Counted from the stretch's first letter, positions 1 through 7,496 are shown. The stretch: DNA of 47,367 nucleotides from Candidatus Siliceabacter maunaloa (GCA_024330185.1 JANDLV010000031.1:1-47367); one strand, 5' to 3'. Notes: generated by a model from the sequence alone, not told the origin. Translations and numbers: made by a program.

Positions 1-2
1 GG

Positions 3-1034
3 CAAGGGCAATCTCAGCCGGCGCTACCGCGCCGGGGCGCGGAAAACGGGGCTAGCGCGCCCGCCCGGGCCGCGCTGCTGGGCAACCCATCGGATGGCTA
101 CGGCGGGGCGACGCTGGCGGTCGCCGTGCAGGACTTCGCGGCGCAGGTGACCGTCTACGAGTGGCCCGAGCTCGAGGTCCTCCCCGCCGACGGGGACCGC
201 TGCGCCCACCCCTCGCTCGCGGCGCTGGTCGGCGAGGTGCGCGCGCACGGCTACGAGGGCGGTCTGCGCCTGGTCAAGGCGGCCATCGTGCGCTTCGCGC
301 GCTGGTGCGAGGAGCACGCCCTCGCCCTGGAGCACACGACCTTCTCGGTGCGCTACGCCTCCACGGTCCCCCGCGGGGTCGGGCTCGGCGGCTCGAGCGC
401 GATCGTGATCGCCACCCTGCGCGCGCTGTGCGCCTTCCACGCTGTCGCGATCCCGCCGGCCGTGCTTCCCGGCCTCGCGCTGGCCGCCGAGACGCAGGAG
501 CTCGGGCTCGCGGCCGGCCTGCAGGACCGCGTGGTGCAGAGCTACGAGGGCCTGGTGGCCATGGACTTCGCCCCCGACCTGATGGCCCGCGACGGGCACG
601 GGCGCTACGAGGCCCTCGACCCAGCGCTGCTGGGGCCGCTGTTCCTGGCCCACCGGACCGAGGCGGCCCAGCCCTCCCAGGTGGTGCACGCCGACCTGCG
701 CGCGCGCCACGACGCGGGCGAGCCGGCCGTGGTGCAGGGCATGGCCGCGATCGGAGCGCTGGCCGGCGAGGGCCGGGCGGCCCTGGAGCGCGGCGACCGC
801 GGCGCCCTGGGGGAGCTCATGGCCGCCAACGTCGCGCGGCGCGGCGCGCTCTATGACCCCGATCCGCGCCATCTCGCACTGGTGGAGATCGCGCGGGCCT
901 GCGGGACCTATGCCAACTTCGCCGGCTCGGGCGGCGCAGTGGTGGGGCCGTGCCCGGACGAGACGACCTTCGCACGGCTGGAGGAGGCCTACGCGCGCGA
1001 GGGCTGCGCGGTGCTGCGGCCGACCGTGGGGTGA
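3..1034 (+). CDS. GHMP-family sugar kinase (glucuronokinase-like), 5' end outside window
   Basis: ATP-dependent small-molecule kinase of the GHMP superfamily. The N-terminal substrate motif LGNPSDGYGG is encoded around 78-104, and the phosphate-binding motif PRGVGLGGSSA around 370-402. The reading frame is open to the left edge. The first in-frame GTG (126) would cut off the conserved GNPSDGYGG motif, and no ATG, GTG or TTG occurs in frame before it, so the real start is probably upstream of the window. The C-terminus reads GCAVLRPTVG and stop. This same 3' end is repeated at 1902-1942, beyond a two-gene module on the other strand. The exact substrate is not determined; the motif resembles plant-type glucuronokinases and related bacterial sugar kinases. 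Confidence 0.85.
   Translation, partial: QGQSQPALPRRGAENGASAPARAALLGNPSDGYGGATLAVAVQDFAAQVTVYEWPELEVLPADGDRCAHPSLAALVGEVRAHGYEGGLRLVKAAIVRFARWCEEHALALEHTTFSVRYASTVPRGVGLGGSSAIVIATLRALCAFHAVAIPPAVLPGLALAAETQELGLAAGLQDRVVQSYEGLVAMDFAPDLMARDGHGRYEALDPALLGPLFLAHRTEAAQPSQVVHADLRARHDAGEPAVVQGMAAIGALAGEGRAALERGDRGALGELMAANVARRGALYDPDPRHLALVEIARACGTYANFAGSGGAVVGPCPDETTFARLEEAYAREGCAVLRPTVG
993..1034 (+). repeat. Direct repeat copy A, 3' end of the GHMP kinase gene
   Basis: These 42 bases, ending at the kinase stop codon, match 41 bases at 1902-1942 with one single-base gap and two substitutions. The two copies flank the two-gene module on the minus strand. Confidence 0.85.
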
Positions 1035-1046
1035 CGTGGCGAAGTC

Positions 1047-1604
1047 CTAGCGCTTTCCCGAGGAGCCCGACCATGTCCGCCATTGCTCGTGGCCCGCCTG
1101 CGTTGCGTCGAAGACGTCGCTCCAGTCCGCGCGAAGCGGCTGAACTCCGAGTTTCTCGACGAGGACGCGCAGTACGTCCTCCAGCGCGATGCGGCCGGTC
1201 GGCAGGTGCGCTCCGGAGAGCGCGTCGTTCGAACATCCAGCGGCAGGCCCTATGTGAACGTGCGGTCGCGTGACCGCGCCTGCACCAGTGGGGTTCCAGT
1301 GGAAGGCCAGCAGTTCCTGACCACCGAAGGTGACCACGTAGGAGTACGCGACGGTCTCCACCTTCCACGGTCCACGTGCGTGGTCGGCCTCCACCAGGCG
1401 GTATTGCTGTCCGACGAACAGGGAGGCCTCATGATCACCGCGCAGCGCCTCGAAATCGCCGTCGCCGAGGACCATCGCGTGAGGCTCGGCCGATGGCTGG
1501 TAGCCGCCGGCGACCTGGAGGACCGACCTGCTGACGCAGCTCACCGCGAGCTGCATCGGCTCCACAAAGGCGTGGACCGCCTCAGGCGGCGTGCGACCGG
1601 CCAA
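1047..1604 (-). CDS. Uncharacterised 185-aa protein, second gene of a toxin-antitoxin-like pair
   Basis: No function is recognised with confidence. The centre reads like a compact single-domain protein: an aromatic strand (VAYSYVVTFGGQELLAFHW near residues 85-102), then TRPHVHIG and later LPTGRIALEDVLRVLVEKLG. The HW...TRPHVHIG pattern is faintly like TumE/DUF6516-type proteins, but the family cannot be assigned by eye. It overlaps the upstream 68-aa gene by 23 bases if the first ATG is used; an ATG 16 codons further in would remove the overlap. The size ratio, tight coupling and flanking direct repeats suggest a mobile two-gene cassette. The toxin role is an inference. Confidence 0.7.
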   Translation of the reverse strand: MAGRTPPEAVHAFVEPMQLAVSCVSRSVLQVAGGYQPSAEPHAMVLGDGDFEALRGDHEASLFVGQQYRLVEADHARGPWKVETVAYSYVVTFGGQELLAFHWNPTGAGAVTRPHVHIGPAAGCSNDALSGAHLPTGRIALEDVLRVLVEKLGVQPLRADWSDVFDATQAGHEQWRTWSGSSGKR

Positions 1605-1788
1605 ACGGGATCAGGATCGAGAGCCGGCTGACATGTGCATCGGCGGACTCGCGAAACTCGCCTGCATCCCATCGCGCGATGAACTCCTTTGCGCTGAGGT
1701 GGAGGTACTTCCTCGTCTGGCGATCGAGCAGTGCAACGGCCTCATCGTCAGTGAGGTCGTTGAAGGTGTGGGGGCTGATCGTCGCCAT
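1582..1788 (-). CDS. Uncharacterised 68-aa protein, first gene of the toxin-antitoxin-like pair
   Basis: Small protein with the motif YLHLSAKEFIARWDAGEF near residues 28-45 and a hydrophobic end (RLSILIPFGR). This pattern, a short helix pair with 'EF-RRWDAGE', is common in small actinobacterial genes that sit directly before a larger uncharacterised gene. The start ATG is preceded by AAGGA at a spacing of about seven bases, which supports it over the longer upstream reading. It may be the antitoxin or partner of the downstream gene; no DNA-binding motif is obvious. Confidence 0.7.
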   Translation of the reverse strand: MATISPHTFNDLTDDEAVALLDRQTRKYLHLSAKEFIARWDAGEFRESADAHVSRLSILIPFGRSHAA

Positions 1789-1901
1789 GGCGTTCCTTGA
1801 GGTCAGTCGGAGCGAAGGACCGAGCCACAAGGAGGATGCGCCACGGGCCGGACGGAAGCTCTGGCCCAGTGTAAGACCGTCCGTCTTCGAGCGGACGCCG
1901 G

Positions 1902-1942
1902 GCGCGCGAGGTTGCGCGGTGCTGCGGCCGACCGTCGGGTGA
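1902..1942 (+). repeat. Direct repeat copy B, detached kinase 3' end
   Basis: Near-identical copy of 993-1034. In one frame it still encodes GCAVLRPTVG followed by a stop, exactly the end of the kinase, although no kinase precedes it. It runs straight into the promoter region of the VOC gene, so the ancestral order was probably kinase then VOC gene with nothing between. Confidence 0.85.
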
Positions 1943-1947
1943 TATCG

Positions 1948-1959
1948 TTGCATGTGCAA
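1948..1959 (+). promoter_or_regulatory. Probable operator upstream of VOC dioxygenase gene
   Basis: TTGCATGTGCAA has two 5-base arms around a 2-base centre and lies 27 bases before the ATG of the VOC gene. TTGCA-type palindromes are typical targets of MarR-family regulators, which control MhqO-type genes in other bacteria. No MarR gene is present in the window, so the regulator is unknown. Confidence 0.4.
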
Positions 1960-1985
1960 TCAGTCCTGGCCCACGGAGGCTCCGC

Positions 1986-2915
1986 ATGCGACTCGAAGGC
2001 ATCCACCACATCACCGCGATCACCGGGGACGCTCCTCGCAACCTCGACTTCTATACGCGAGTGCTGGCGCTGCGGCTGGCGGCCAAGACGGTCAACCAGG
2101 ACGACCAGAGCGTCTATCACCTGTTCTACGCCGACGAGCGCGGCCAGCCGGGGTCGGAGCTGACGTTCTTCGAGTACCCGGGCGCTGCTGCGGGCCGGCC
2201 GGGCGCGGGCATGGTGCATCGGATCGTGTGGCGGGTCGGCTCTCCCGAGGCCATCGACTTCTGGGCCGCGCGGATCGCGGACGACGGGCTCCCCACCGAG
2301 CGCAACCAGGGCCGGCTCCTCTTCGCCGACCCCGAGGGCCTCCGGCACGAGCTCGTCGTCACCGCCCGCGACGACGAGCCGCTCCAGGCCGAGCACCCCG
2401 ACATCCCGCAGGCTTTCGCGCTCCAGGGCTTCGAGGGCGTGCGCGCCTACAGCGCCGAGCCCGACCACAGCGCCCCGGTCCTCGGGCAGATCCTCGGAGC
2501 GACACGCCAGGACGACGCCACGTATGAGGTGCGCGGCGAGCAGCGCGGCAGCTTCATCGCCTACGACCCTCCGCCGGCCGACGGCGAGCGCCCCCGCCAG
2601 GGCGCCGGCTCGGTGCACCACGTCGCGTGGGGCACCACCCAGGCCGAGCACCCGAAATGGCACGAACACCTCACGCAGGCCGGCGTGCCCAACAGCGGGA
2701 TCATCGACCGCCACTACTTCCACTCGATCTACTTCCACGAGCCCAGCGGCGTGCTGTTCGAGATCGCCGACGACGGGCCGGGGTTCACGGTCGACGTGCC
2801 GCTGGAGGAGCTGGGAACGAAGGTGATCCTCCCGCCGCAGCTCGAGCGCCACCGCGCCGAGATCGAGGCGAAGCTGACGCCGCTGCCCGACCCGCGCGCC
2901 GCGCGCGTGGAGTGA
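1986..2915 (+). CDS. Ring-cleaving dioxygenase-like VOC protein (MhqO/MhqA type)
   Basis: Two tandem vicinal-oxygen-chelate (glyoxalase/extradiol dioxygenase) modules. The first begins at once with GIHHITAITGD, giving the first metal His. The second begins around residue 208 with SVHHVAWGTT, and a metal Glu is expected in GVLFEIADDGPGF near residue 265. The 309-aa length fits the MhqO family, which handles quinones and hydroquinones through thiol-dependent detoxification. The ATG has GGAGG six bases upstream. It stands alone, with a putative operator in its leader; a detoxification role is known for the family and inferred here. Confidence 0.85.
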   Translation: MRLEGIHHITAITGDAPRNLDFYTRVLALRLAAKTVNQDDQSVYHLFYADERGQPGSELTFFEYPGAAAGRPGAGMVHRIVWRVGSPEAIDFWAARIADDGLPTERNQGRLLFADPEGLRHELVVTARDDEPLQAEHPDIPQAFALQGFEGVRAYSAEPDHSAPVLGQILGATRQDDATYEVRGEQRGSFIAYDPPPADGERPRQGAGSVHHVAWGTTQAEHPKWHEHLTQAGVPNSGIIDRHYFHSIYFHEPSGVLFEIADDGPGFTVDVPLEELGTKVILPPQLERHRAEIEAKLTPLPDPRAARVE

Positions 2916-2924
2916 GCCAGCGGG

Positions 2925-3353
2925 TCAGCCGGGGCTCGACGTCCAGGGATCGACGAGGCTGATGCTCGTCGCCTTGAAGTCGCGGGTGTTGCGGGTCGCG
3001 AGCTCGGCGCCGCGCAGACGGCAGATCGCCGCTATCTGGCCGTTGGCGATGTCGATCGGACGCCCCGCCTGCTTGCGACTGGCTGCCAGCTCTGCGTAGC
3101 GCTCAGCCGCCGCGGCGTCGAAGGGCAGGATCCGTCCGTCAAAGCCCTCACGTAGGAGCACGTCGGCCCGGTGAGCGAGCTGGGACCGCCGTGCTCCCTG
3201 CGGCAGCCGGACGATCCCGAACAGCAGTTCAGCCACGCTCACGGAGGTGAGGGCGAGGTCGTCGGACTCCTGCGCATCAGCCCAACGTTGCACCGCGGGC
3301 GCCGGTTCGGGCCGGATGAGCTCCGACACGACCATGGTGTCGAGGATGATCAC
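2925..3353 (-). CDS. vapC: VapC-family PIN-domain toxin
   Basis: PIN-domain ribonuclease of 142 aa. The acidic metal-binding set is visible: D5 in MIILDT, E42 in SVAELLFG, D101 in PIDIANGQIAA and D125 in ATRNTRDF. It overlaps its antitoxin gene by four bases (ATGA), so the two are translationally coupled. The presence of a full acidic set argues for an active RNase. It is transcribed against the VOC gene, whose stop lies ten bases away. Confidence 0.92.
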   Translation of the reverse strand: MIILDTMVVSELIRPEPAPAVQRWADAQESDDLALTSVSVAELLFGIVRLPQGARRSQLAHRADVLLREGFDGRILPFDAAAAERYAELAASRKQAGRPIDIANGQIAAICRLRGAELATRNTRDFKATSISLVDPWTSSPG

Positions 3354-3598
3354 TCGCTGAAGTCGGCTGCGCGCGCGGGCTCGTCGCGTGACGGCAGCTC
3401 GAGCTCCACGCCGCCCACATCCGCGAAGAGCTCATGAATCCACGTGCCGAGCCCTAGCTCAGGCGGACGCTTGCGAACGGCAGTTGCGAGGATCGCTCGA
3501 ACCTCCGCTTCCATCGAGCGTCCGTTCTCCGCGGCACGGACGCGCAGCTTGGCCTTCACGTCGTCGTCGAGGTTGCGGACGGTGATCGTCGAGGTCAT
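3350..3598 (-). CDS. vapB: VapB/FitA-type ribbon-helix-helix antitoxin
   Basis: 82-aa protein with an N-terminal ribbon-helix-helix (TSTITVRNLDDDVKAKLRVR, then the NGRSMEAEVRAIL helix), typical of Arc/FitA 'plasmid stability' antitoxins that bind their own promoter. The acidic C-terminus (residues 56-82) is the likely toxin-binding tail. No clear ribosome-binding site precedes the ATG. Its neighbour vapC overlaps by four bases. Confidence 0.88.
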   Translation of the reverse strand: MTSTITVRNLDDDVKAKLRVRAAENGRSMEAEVRAILATAVRKRPPELGLGTWIHELFADVGGVELELPSRDEPARAADFSE

Positions 3599-3682
3599 CG
3601 CTGTCAATGCTAGCGCGACGCGCCGGCCTCGCGGAGGCGATAGAACGCTCCCTCCACCCCCCGGGAGAGGAGCCGAGAACCC

Positions 3683-4789
3683 ATGAAGATCCGCGCCGCC
3701 GTCCTGGAGGAGTTCGGCCAGCCGCTGAACGTGCAGGAGGTCGACCTGGCCGAGCCCGCCGATGGCGAGGTGCTCGTGCGCCTGGAGGCCTGCGGCGTCT
3801 GCCACACCGACCTCTACACCGCCTCGGGCGCCGACCCCTCCGGCTACGCGCCCACGGTGCTCGGCCACGAAGGGGCGGGCGTCGTGGAAGCCACAGGCCC
3901 CAACGTCACCGACGTCCAGCCCGGCGACCACGTCGTGACCCTCTTCTCGCCCCAGTGCCGCGAGTGCATCCACTGCATCGACCCGCGCACCAACCTCTGC
4001 CTGGCCATCCGCGACCAGCAGAACAAGGGCTACCTCCCCGACGGCACCGCGCGCCTGAGCCGCGACGGCGAGCCGATCCGCCACTTCATGGGAACGTCGA
4101 CCTTCGCGCAGTACACGGTCATGCCGCAGATCGCGCTGGCCAGGATCGATCCCGAGGCCCCGCTGGACCGCGCGTGCCTGTTCGCCTGCGGCCTGTCCAC
4201 CGGCCTGGGCGCCGCGATGTTCACCGCCAAGGTCGGACCCGGCTCGACATGCGCCGTCTTCGGCGCGGGGATGGTCGGCCTGGGCGCGGTGGCCGGCGCG
4301 CGGCTGCAGGGCGCCGAGCGCATCATCTGCGTGGACCTCTCCCAAGAGCGCCTCGACCTCGCGACCGGCCAGGGCGCCACGGAGACCCTGATCGGCGGCG
4401 AGGACACCGTGGACAAGCTCCTCGAGATGACCGACGGCTTCGGCGCCGACTACACCTTCGAGGCGACGGGCAACGTCAACGTCATGCGACAGGCGGTCGA
4501 GGCGGCCCGGATGGGTTGGGGGCTGGCGACGATGTGCGGCGTTGCCGGCAAGGGTGAGACGCTCGACGTCGTCCCGCGCCTGCTCATCACCGGCCGGCGC
4601 GTGGCGGGCTCGTCCTTCGGGGGCGTGACGGGGCGCGACCAGGTGCCCCAGCTCGTGAACCGCTACATGGCCGGCGACATCGACGTCGACGCCTTCCTGT
4701 CACACCGCATCACCCTCGACGAGGTCAACAAGGGCTTCGACCTGATGCACCACCAGGACGGCATCCGCAGCGTCATCGACTTCACCTGA
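3683..4789 (+). CDS. Class III alcohol dehydrogenase (thiol-dependent formaldehyde dehydrogenase type)
   Basis: Zinc-dependent medium-chain dehydrogenase of 368 aa. Catalytic zinc ligands are C40, H62 and C169; structural zinc ligands are C92, C95, C98 and C106. The NAD-binding loop is GAGMVG at 194-199, with D218 for the ribose. MGTSTFAQYTV and the C-terminal LMHHQDGIRSVIDF are characteristic of class III (S-hydroxymethyl-thiol dehydrogenases). Actinobacteria commonly use mycothiol instead of glutathione, so an S-(hydroxymethyl)mycothiol role is possible, but the sequence itself looks more like the glutathione type. It lies 16 bases before an MBL hydrolase, a pairing also known around mycobacterial mscR. 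Confidence 0.88.
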   Translation: MKIRAAVLEEFGQPLNVQEVDLAEPADGEVLVRLEACGVCHTDLYTASGADPSGYAPTVLGHEGAGVVEATGPNVTDVQPGDHVVTLFSPQCRECIHCIDPRTNLCLAIRDQQNKGYLPDGTARLSRDGEPIRHFMGTSTFAQYTVMPQIALARIDPEAPLDRACLFACGLSTGLGAAMFTAKVGPGSTCAVFGAGMVGLGAVAGARLQGAERIICVDLSQERLDLATGQGATETLIGGEDTVDKLLEMTDGFGADYTFEATGNVNVMRQAVEAARMGWGLATMCGVAGKGETLDVVPRLLITGRRVAGSSFGGVTGRDQVPQLVNRYMAGDIDVDAFLSHRITLDEVNKGFDLMHHQDGIRSVIDFT

Positions 4790-4805
4790 ACCCCGAGGAG
4801 GCCCC

Positions 4806-5546
4806 ATGATCATCGAGCGCACCGAGAACCCGACCTTCCTCTCCAACGCCTACCTGGTCGCCGACGGCCCCGGCGGCCACGGCGTGCTGGTCGACGGCAA
4901 CGGCGAGGCCAGGGAGCTGCTCGAGCGTGTCGAGCGCGACGGGATCACCATCACCCACGTGCTGTGCACCCACCACCACGGCGACCACGTGATCGACCTC
5001 CCGCAGATCGCCGACCGCTTCGGGGTGCCGCTGCTGGCCCATCCGCTGGCGGTGGAGATCCTCGGCGAGCCCTACCTGCCGGGACTGGACGACGGCGCGA
5101 CCGTCGAGTCGGGCGAGCTGACCGTCACCGCGATCCACACCCCCGGCCACTGCGCCGACCACGTCGCGCTGAAGATCGACGACACCGACTGCCTGACCGC
5201 CGACGTCCTCTTCAAGGGTACGGTCGGCGGCACGCGCGCGCCGCGGGCGACCGGCTTCGCCGACCTGCGCCGCTCGGTCGAGCGCCTGCTGGAGCTCGAC
5301 CCTGCCACCCGCATCCACCCGGGCCACAAGGAGCCCTCGACGATCCACGACGAGTCGGTCGACAACCCCTTCGTGCGCATCTGGAAGGGCCGCGACGAGG
5401 AGGGCGCCGAGCCCTGCAAGGTCGCCGGCCGCGACGCCACCCTGATCCTCTGGGCGCCCGACTACGACGGGGGCAACAAGGCCTGGGTGCGCTTCCCCGA
5501 CGGCGAGGATGCCATCGTCGGAGGGTCACAGGTCACGCGGGGCTGA
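4806..5546 (+). CDS. MBL-fold metallo-hydrolase (glyoxalase II-like)
   Basis: 246-aa metallo-beta-lactamase-fold hydrolase. The metal motif is HHHGDH at residues 56-61, with a further His in TPGHCADH, the Asp in LTADVLFKG and a late His in IHPGHKEPS. AGGAGG lies five bases before the ATG. It is co-directional with the dehydrogenase gene, so it likely hydrolyses the thioester that dehydrogenase produces or a related thiol adduct; that role is an inference from pairing. Its last codons overlap the convergent vapC by 14 bases. Confidence 0.85.
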   Translation: MIIERTENPTFLSNAYLVADGPGGHGVLVDGNGEARELLERVERDGITITHVLCTHHHGDHVIDLPQIADRFGVPLLAHPLAVEILGEPYLPGLDDGATVESGELTVTAIHTPGHCADHVALKIDDTDCLTADVLFKGTVGGTRAPRATGFADLRRSVERLLELDPATRIHPGHKEPSTIHDESVDNPFVRIWKGRDEEGAEPCKVAGRDATLILWAPDYDGGNKAWVRFPDGEDAIVGGSQVTRG

Positions 5547-5937
5547 GCAGGCGCAGGCCGGTGATGCCCTCGTAATCACGCGGGTTGAGCGTCGCAAGCG
5601 GCAGGCCGTGCGTCAGGCAGCAGGCCGCAATCCAGGCGTCGTTCGCCGGACGGGGCCGACCGGTAGCGAGGGCGTGGCCGGTGATCTCGCCCCACCGCTC
5701 CGCTACGGCCCGATCGCCGGGAATAGGTTCGAAGTCCGAGAGCCAGTCGACCATATCGGCGACCCGGCGCCGCCCCCAGCGTGCGTGCGCGGCTCCGCGG
5801 AACAGCTCACCGACCGTGACGTACGTTATCCGTAGCCGGAGGCCGTTCAACGCTTGGAGGACGTCGCCGGGCAACGACCGCCGCATGAGCCGTGAGGCGA
5901 CGTCCGTGTCGACCACGACCTCCAGCTCATCGGCCAC
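5533..5937 (-). CDS. vapC: VapC-family PIN-domain toxin
   Basis: 134-aa PIN-domain protein with acidic residues D10 (VVVDTDVAS), E44 (TVGELFRG), D100 (ANDAWIAA) and D121 (TLNPRDYEGI). It overlaps the upstream HTH gene by 11 bases. The length and motif spacing match active VapC toxins. It belongs to a different VapC branch from the toxin at 2925. Confidence 0.9.
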   Translation of the reverse strand: MADELEVVVDTDVASRLMRRSLPGDVLQALNGLRLRITYVTVGELFRGAAHARWGRRRVADMVDWLSDFEPIPGDRAVAERWGEITGHALATGRPRPANDAWIAACCLTHGLPLATLNPRDYEGITGLRLLSPA

Positions 5938-6235
5938 GGGCGCGTTCGGCGTAGGTCATCGCCAGGAAGGCGTCGACCTCTTCGTCGGACTCGAAGATCC
6001 CCGAGTTCTCGAAGTCCTCGATCGTGAGCCAGGACTTCGGTATGGCCTGGTCGGGGCCGCGCGGAGTCAGTGCCTCGACGTCATCCCGGACCAAGCGCCG
6101 CACGCCGGACGGAAGCCGCGCGACCCTGACCTTGCCCCGGTCGGCATACCGGCGCATCGTGTTGTCGTGGACCCCGAGCAGGCGGGCCGCCTCGCGGATC
6201 GAGATGTAGGTTGGGTCGGTGGCCATGGTGGACAT
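5927..6235 (-). CDS. Helix-turn-helix antitoxin (excisionase/MerR-like DNA-binding domain)
   Basis: 102-aa protein. Residues 10-60 form an excisionase-type helix-turn-helix (ISIREAARLLGVHDNTMRRY then an RRLVRDDVEAL end). The tail, with EDFENSGIFESDEEVDAFLA, probably binds the PIN toxin. Another ATG three codons downstream is equally possible as start; neither has a good ribosome site. The gene is divergent from the exopolyphosphatase gene, with 72 bases between the starts. Confidence 0.85.
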   Translation of the reverse strand: MSTMATDPTYISIREAARLLGVHDNTMRRYADRGKVRVARLPSGVRRLVRDDVEALTPRGPDQAIPKSWLTIEDFENSGIFESDEEVDAFLAMTYAERARGR

Positions 6236-6307
6236 GGTAGCCGGCGACACACCCGCCCGACAGAGCGGCCACTGCATCGCGGCAACGCTACGCATACGCT
6301 TGGGACA

Positions 6308-7243
6308 GTGCGCGTGGCCGTCGTCGACATCGGGACCAACTCGACGCGGCTGCTGGTCAGCGACGTGGCGCAGGACGGGACGGTCACCGACCTGGAGCGC
6401 ATCAGCGAGGTGACGCGACTGGGCCAGGGCGTCGACGTCACGGGAAGCCTTGCCGACGAGGCGATGGAGCGGGTCTTCGCGGTGCTGGACCGCTACCGCG
6501 CGACGATCGATGCGCACGGGGCCACGGCGAGCCGAGCCGTGCTGACCAGCGCGGTGCGCGACGCGGCCAACGGGGCGCATTTCACCGACGTGGTCTGCGA
6601 CCGCTACGGGCTGGATGCGCGCACGATCGCCGGCGAGGAGGAGGCGCGGCTGACCTTCCTGGGGGCGACGAGCGAGCGGCCGCCGGGCGACGGCACCGCG
6701 CTGGTGGTCGTCGACATCGGCGGCGGCTCGACCGAGCTGGTCGTCGGCGCCGACGGGGCGGTGGAGGCCTTCGTCTCGCTGCAGGCCGGCGTCGTTCGCC
6801 AGAGCGAGCGCCACCTGCGCGGCGATCCGCCCGAGTCCGACGAGCTGCAGGCGCTGACCGCGGAGGTGCGGGAGGTGCTGGCCGGCGCGGTGCCCGAGGA
6901 GCACCGCGAGCGGGTGCAGGCCGCCATCGCGGTGGCGGGCACGGCGACCTCATGCGCGGCCATCGAGCTCGAGCTCGACCCCTACGACCCCGAGCGGGTC
7001 CACGGCCACCAGCTCCAGGAGGGCACGTGCGAGCTGCTGCTGGCCCGGCTGGCGACGATGACCGAGGACGAGCGCCGCGGTGTGGTCGGTCTCCAGCCCG
7101 ATCGCGCGCCGACCATCGTCGCCGGCGTCGTGATGCTGCTGGAGTGCATGCGCGCGTTCGGCCTCGACCAGGTCGAGGTCAGCGAGCACGACCTCCTGCG
7201 CGGCGCGGCGCTGGACCTGAGGGGTGCCGAAGGCGAAAGGTGA
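6308..7243 (+). CDS. Exopolyphosphatase, Ppx/GppA family
   Basis: 312-aa sugar-kinase/actin-fold phosphatase. The phosphate-1 loop is VAVVDIGTNSTRLLV at the N-terminus; the phosphate-2 loop is VVVDIGGGSTELVV near residues 135-148; the adenosine-type region is IAVAGTATS near 207. The family releases phosphate from polyphosphate or pppGpp. The start is GTG, because homologues begin just before VAVVDIGTNS. The last residues (GAEGER) and the stop codon lie inside a dispersed palindromic repeat, so this C-terminus was probably remodelled by repeat insertion. Confidence 0.9.
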   Translation: MRVAVVDIGTNSTRLLVSDVAQDGTVTDLERISEVTRLGQGVDVTGSLADEAMERVFAVLDRYRATIDAHGATASRAVLTSAVRDAANGAHFTDVVCDRYGLDARTIAGEEEARLTFLGATSERPPGDGTALVVVDIGGGSTELVVGADGAVEAFVSLQAGVVRQSERHLRGDPPESDELQALTAEVREVLAGAVPEEHRERVQAAIAVAGTATSCAAIELELDPYDPERVHGHQLQEGTCELLLARLATMTEDERRGVVGLQPDRAPTIVAGVVMLLECMRAFGLDQVEVSEHDLLRGAALDLRGAEGER

Positions 7244-7264
7244 CGCCGCCTGAGGCGGGCCCCC
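7221..7264 (+). repeat. Dispersed palindromic repeat, copy 1
   Basis: Shares GGTGCCGAAGGCG and then GCCGCCTGAGGCGGGCCCC, separated by a short variable part, with copies at 17757, 25419 and 32315. The second half folds as CCGCCT/AGGCGG and the first as GCC-GAA-GGC. This copy contains the ppx stop codon. Confidence 0.75.
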
Positions 7265-7320
7265 AGGTGGTCTCCCTGGACGGATGTCCCATTGAGCGGG
7301 CTCGATGAGGGTTCGATACT

Positions 7321-7475
7321 CATCGTGCATAGGTCGGGCGCACGCCGATTCCCAGCGGCGACTCCCGCGCCCGGCCACTACATAAGGTCCTGAAGAGGGC
7401 AAGTACCCCCTGCCCGTCCCGTCGGGGCCGACTGACCAAGCGAGGAAGCCGCCTCTCCCAGGGCGGCTTCCTTGT
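7321..7475 (+). ncRNA. Candidate structured RNA between convergent genes
   Basis: After a small hairpin near 7303-7324 the segment forms a 10-bp stem (GGTCGGGCGC with GCGCCCGGCC, one G-U pair) enclosing a CGCCG/CGGCG inner stem. A GGGCA/TGCCC hairpin follows, then a strong terminator. No open frame with coding character crosses it. It does not carry the conserved GGAA loop of SRP RNA and is too short for RNase P or tmRNA. It could be only the untranslated tail of ppx. Confidence 0.3.
7443..7472 (+). terminator. Strong, probably bidirectional intrinsic terminator
   Basis: An 11-bp perfect stem (AGGAAGCCGCC with GGCGGCTTCCT) closes an 8-base loop, followed on the plus strand by TTGTGTTC. It lies between convergent genes, 25 bases after the stop of the minus-strand thiamine-diphosphate enzyme. 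Confidence 0.8.
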
Positions 7476-7496
7476 GTTCGGGCCCCGGTCGCGGGC

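Noticed and set aside
2915-3683. Direct repeats around the first vapBC pair
   Set aside because: The VOC 3' end and the region before the dehydrogenase share only GC-rich simple sequence, not a repeat like those at the kinase or prs.
7321-7475. SRP RNA, 6C RNA or tmRNA
   Set aside because: No GGAA apical motif of SRP RNA, no paired six-C loops of 6C RNA, and too short for tmRNA or RNase P RNA.
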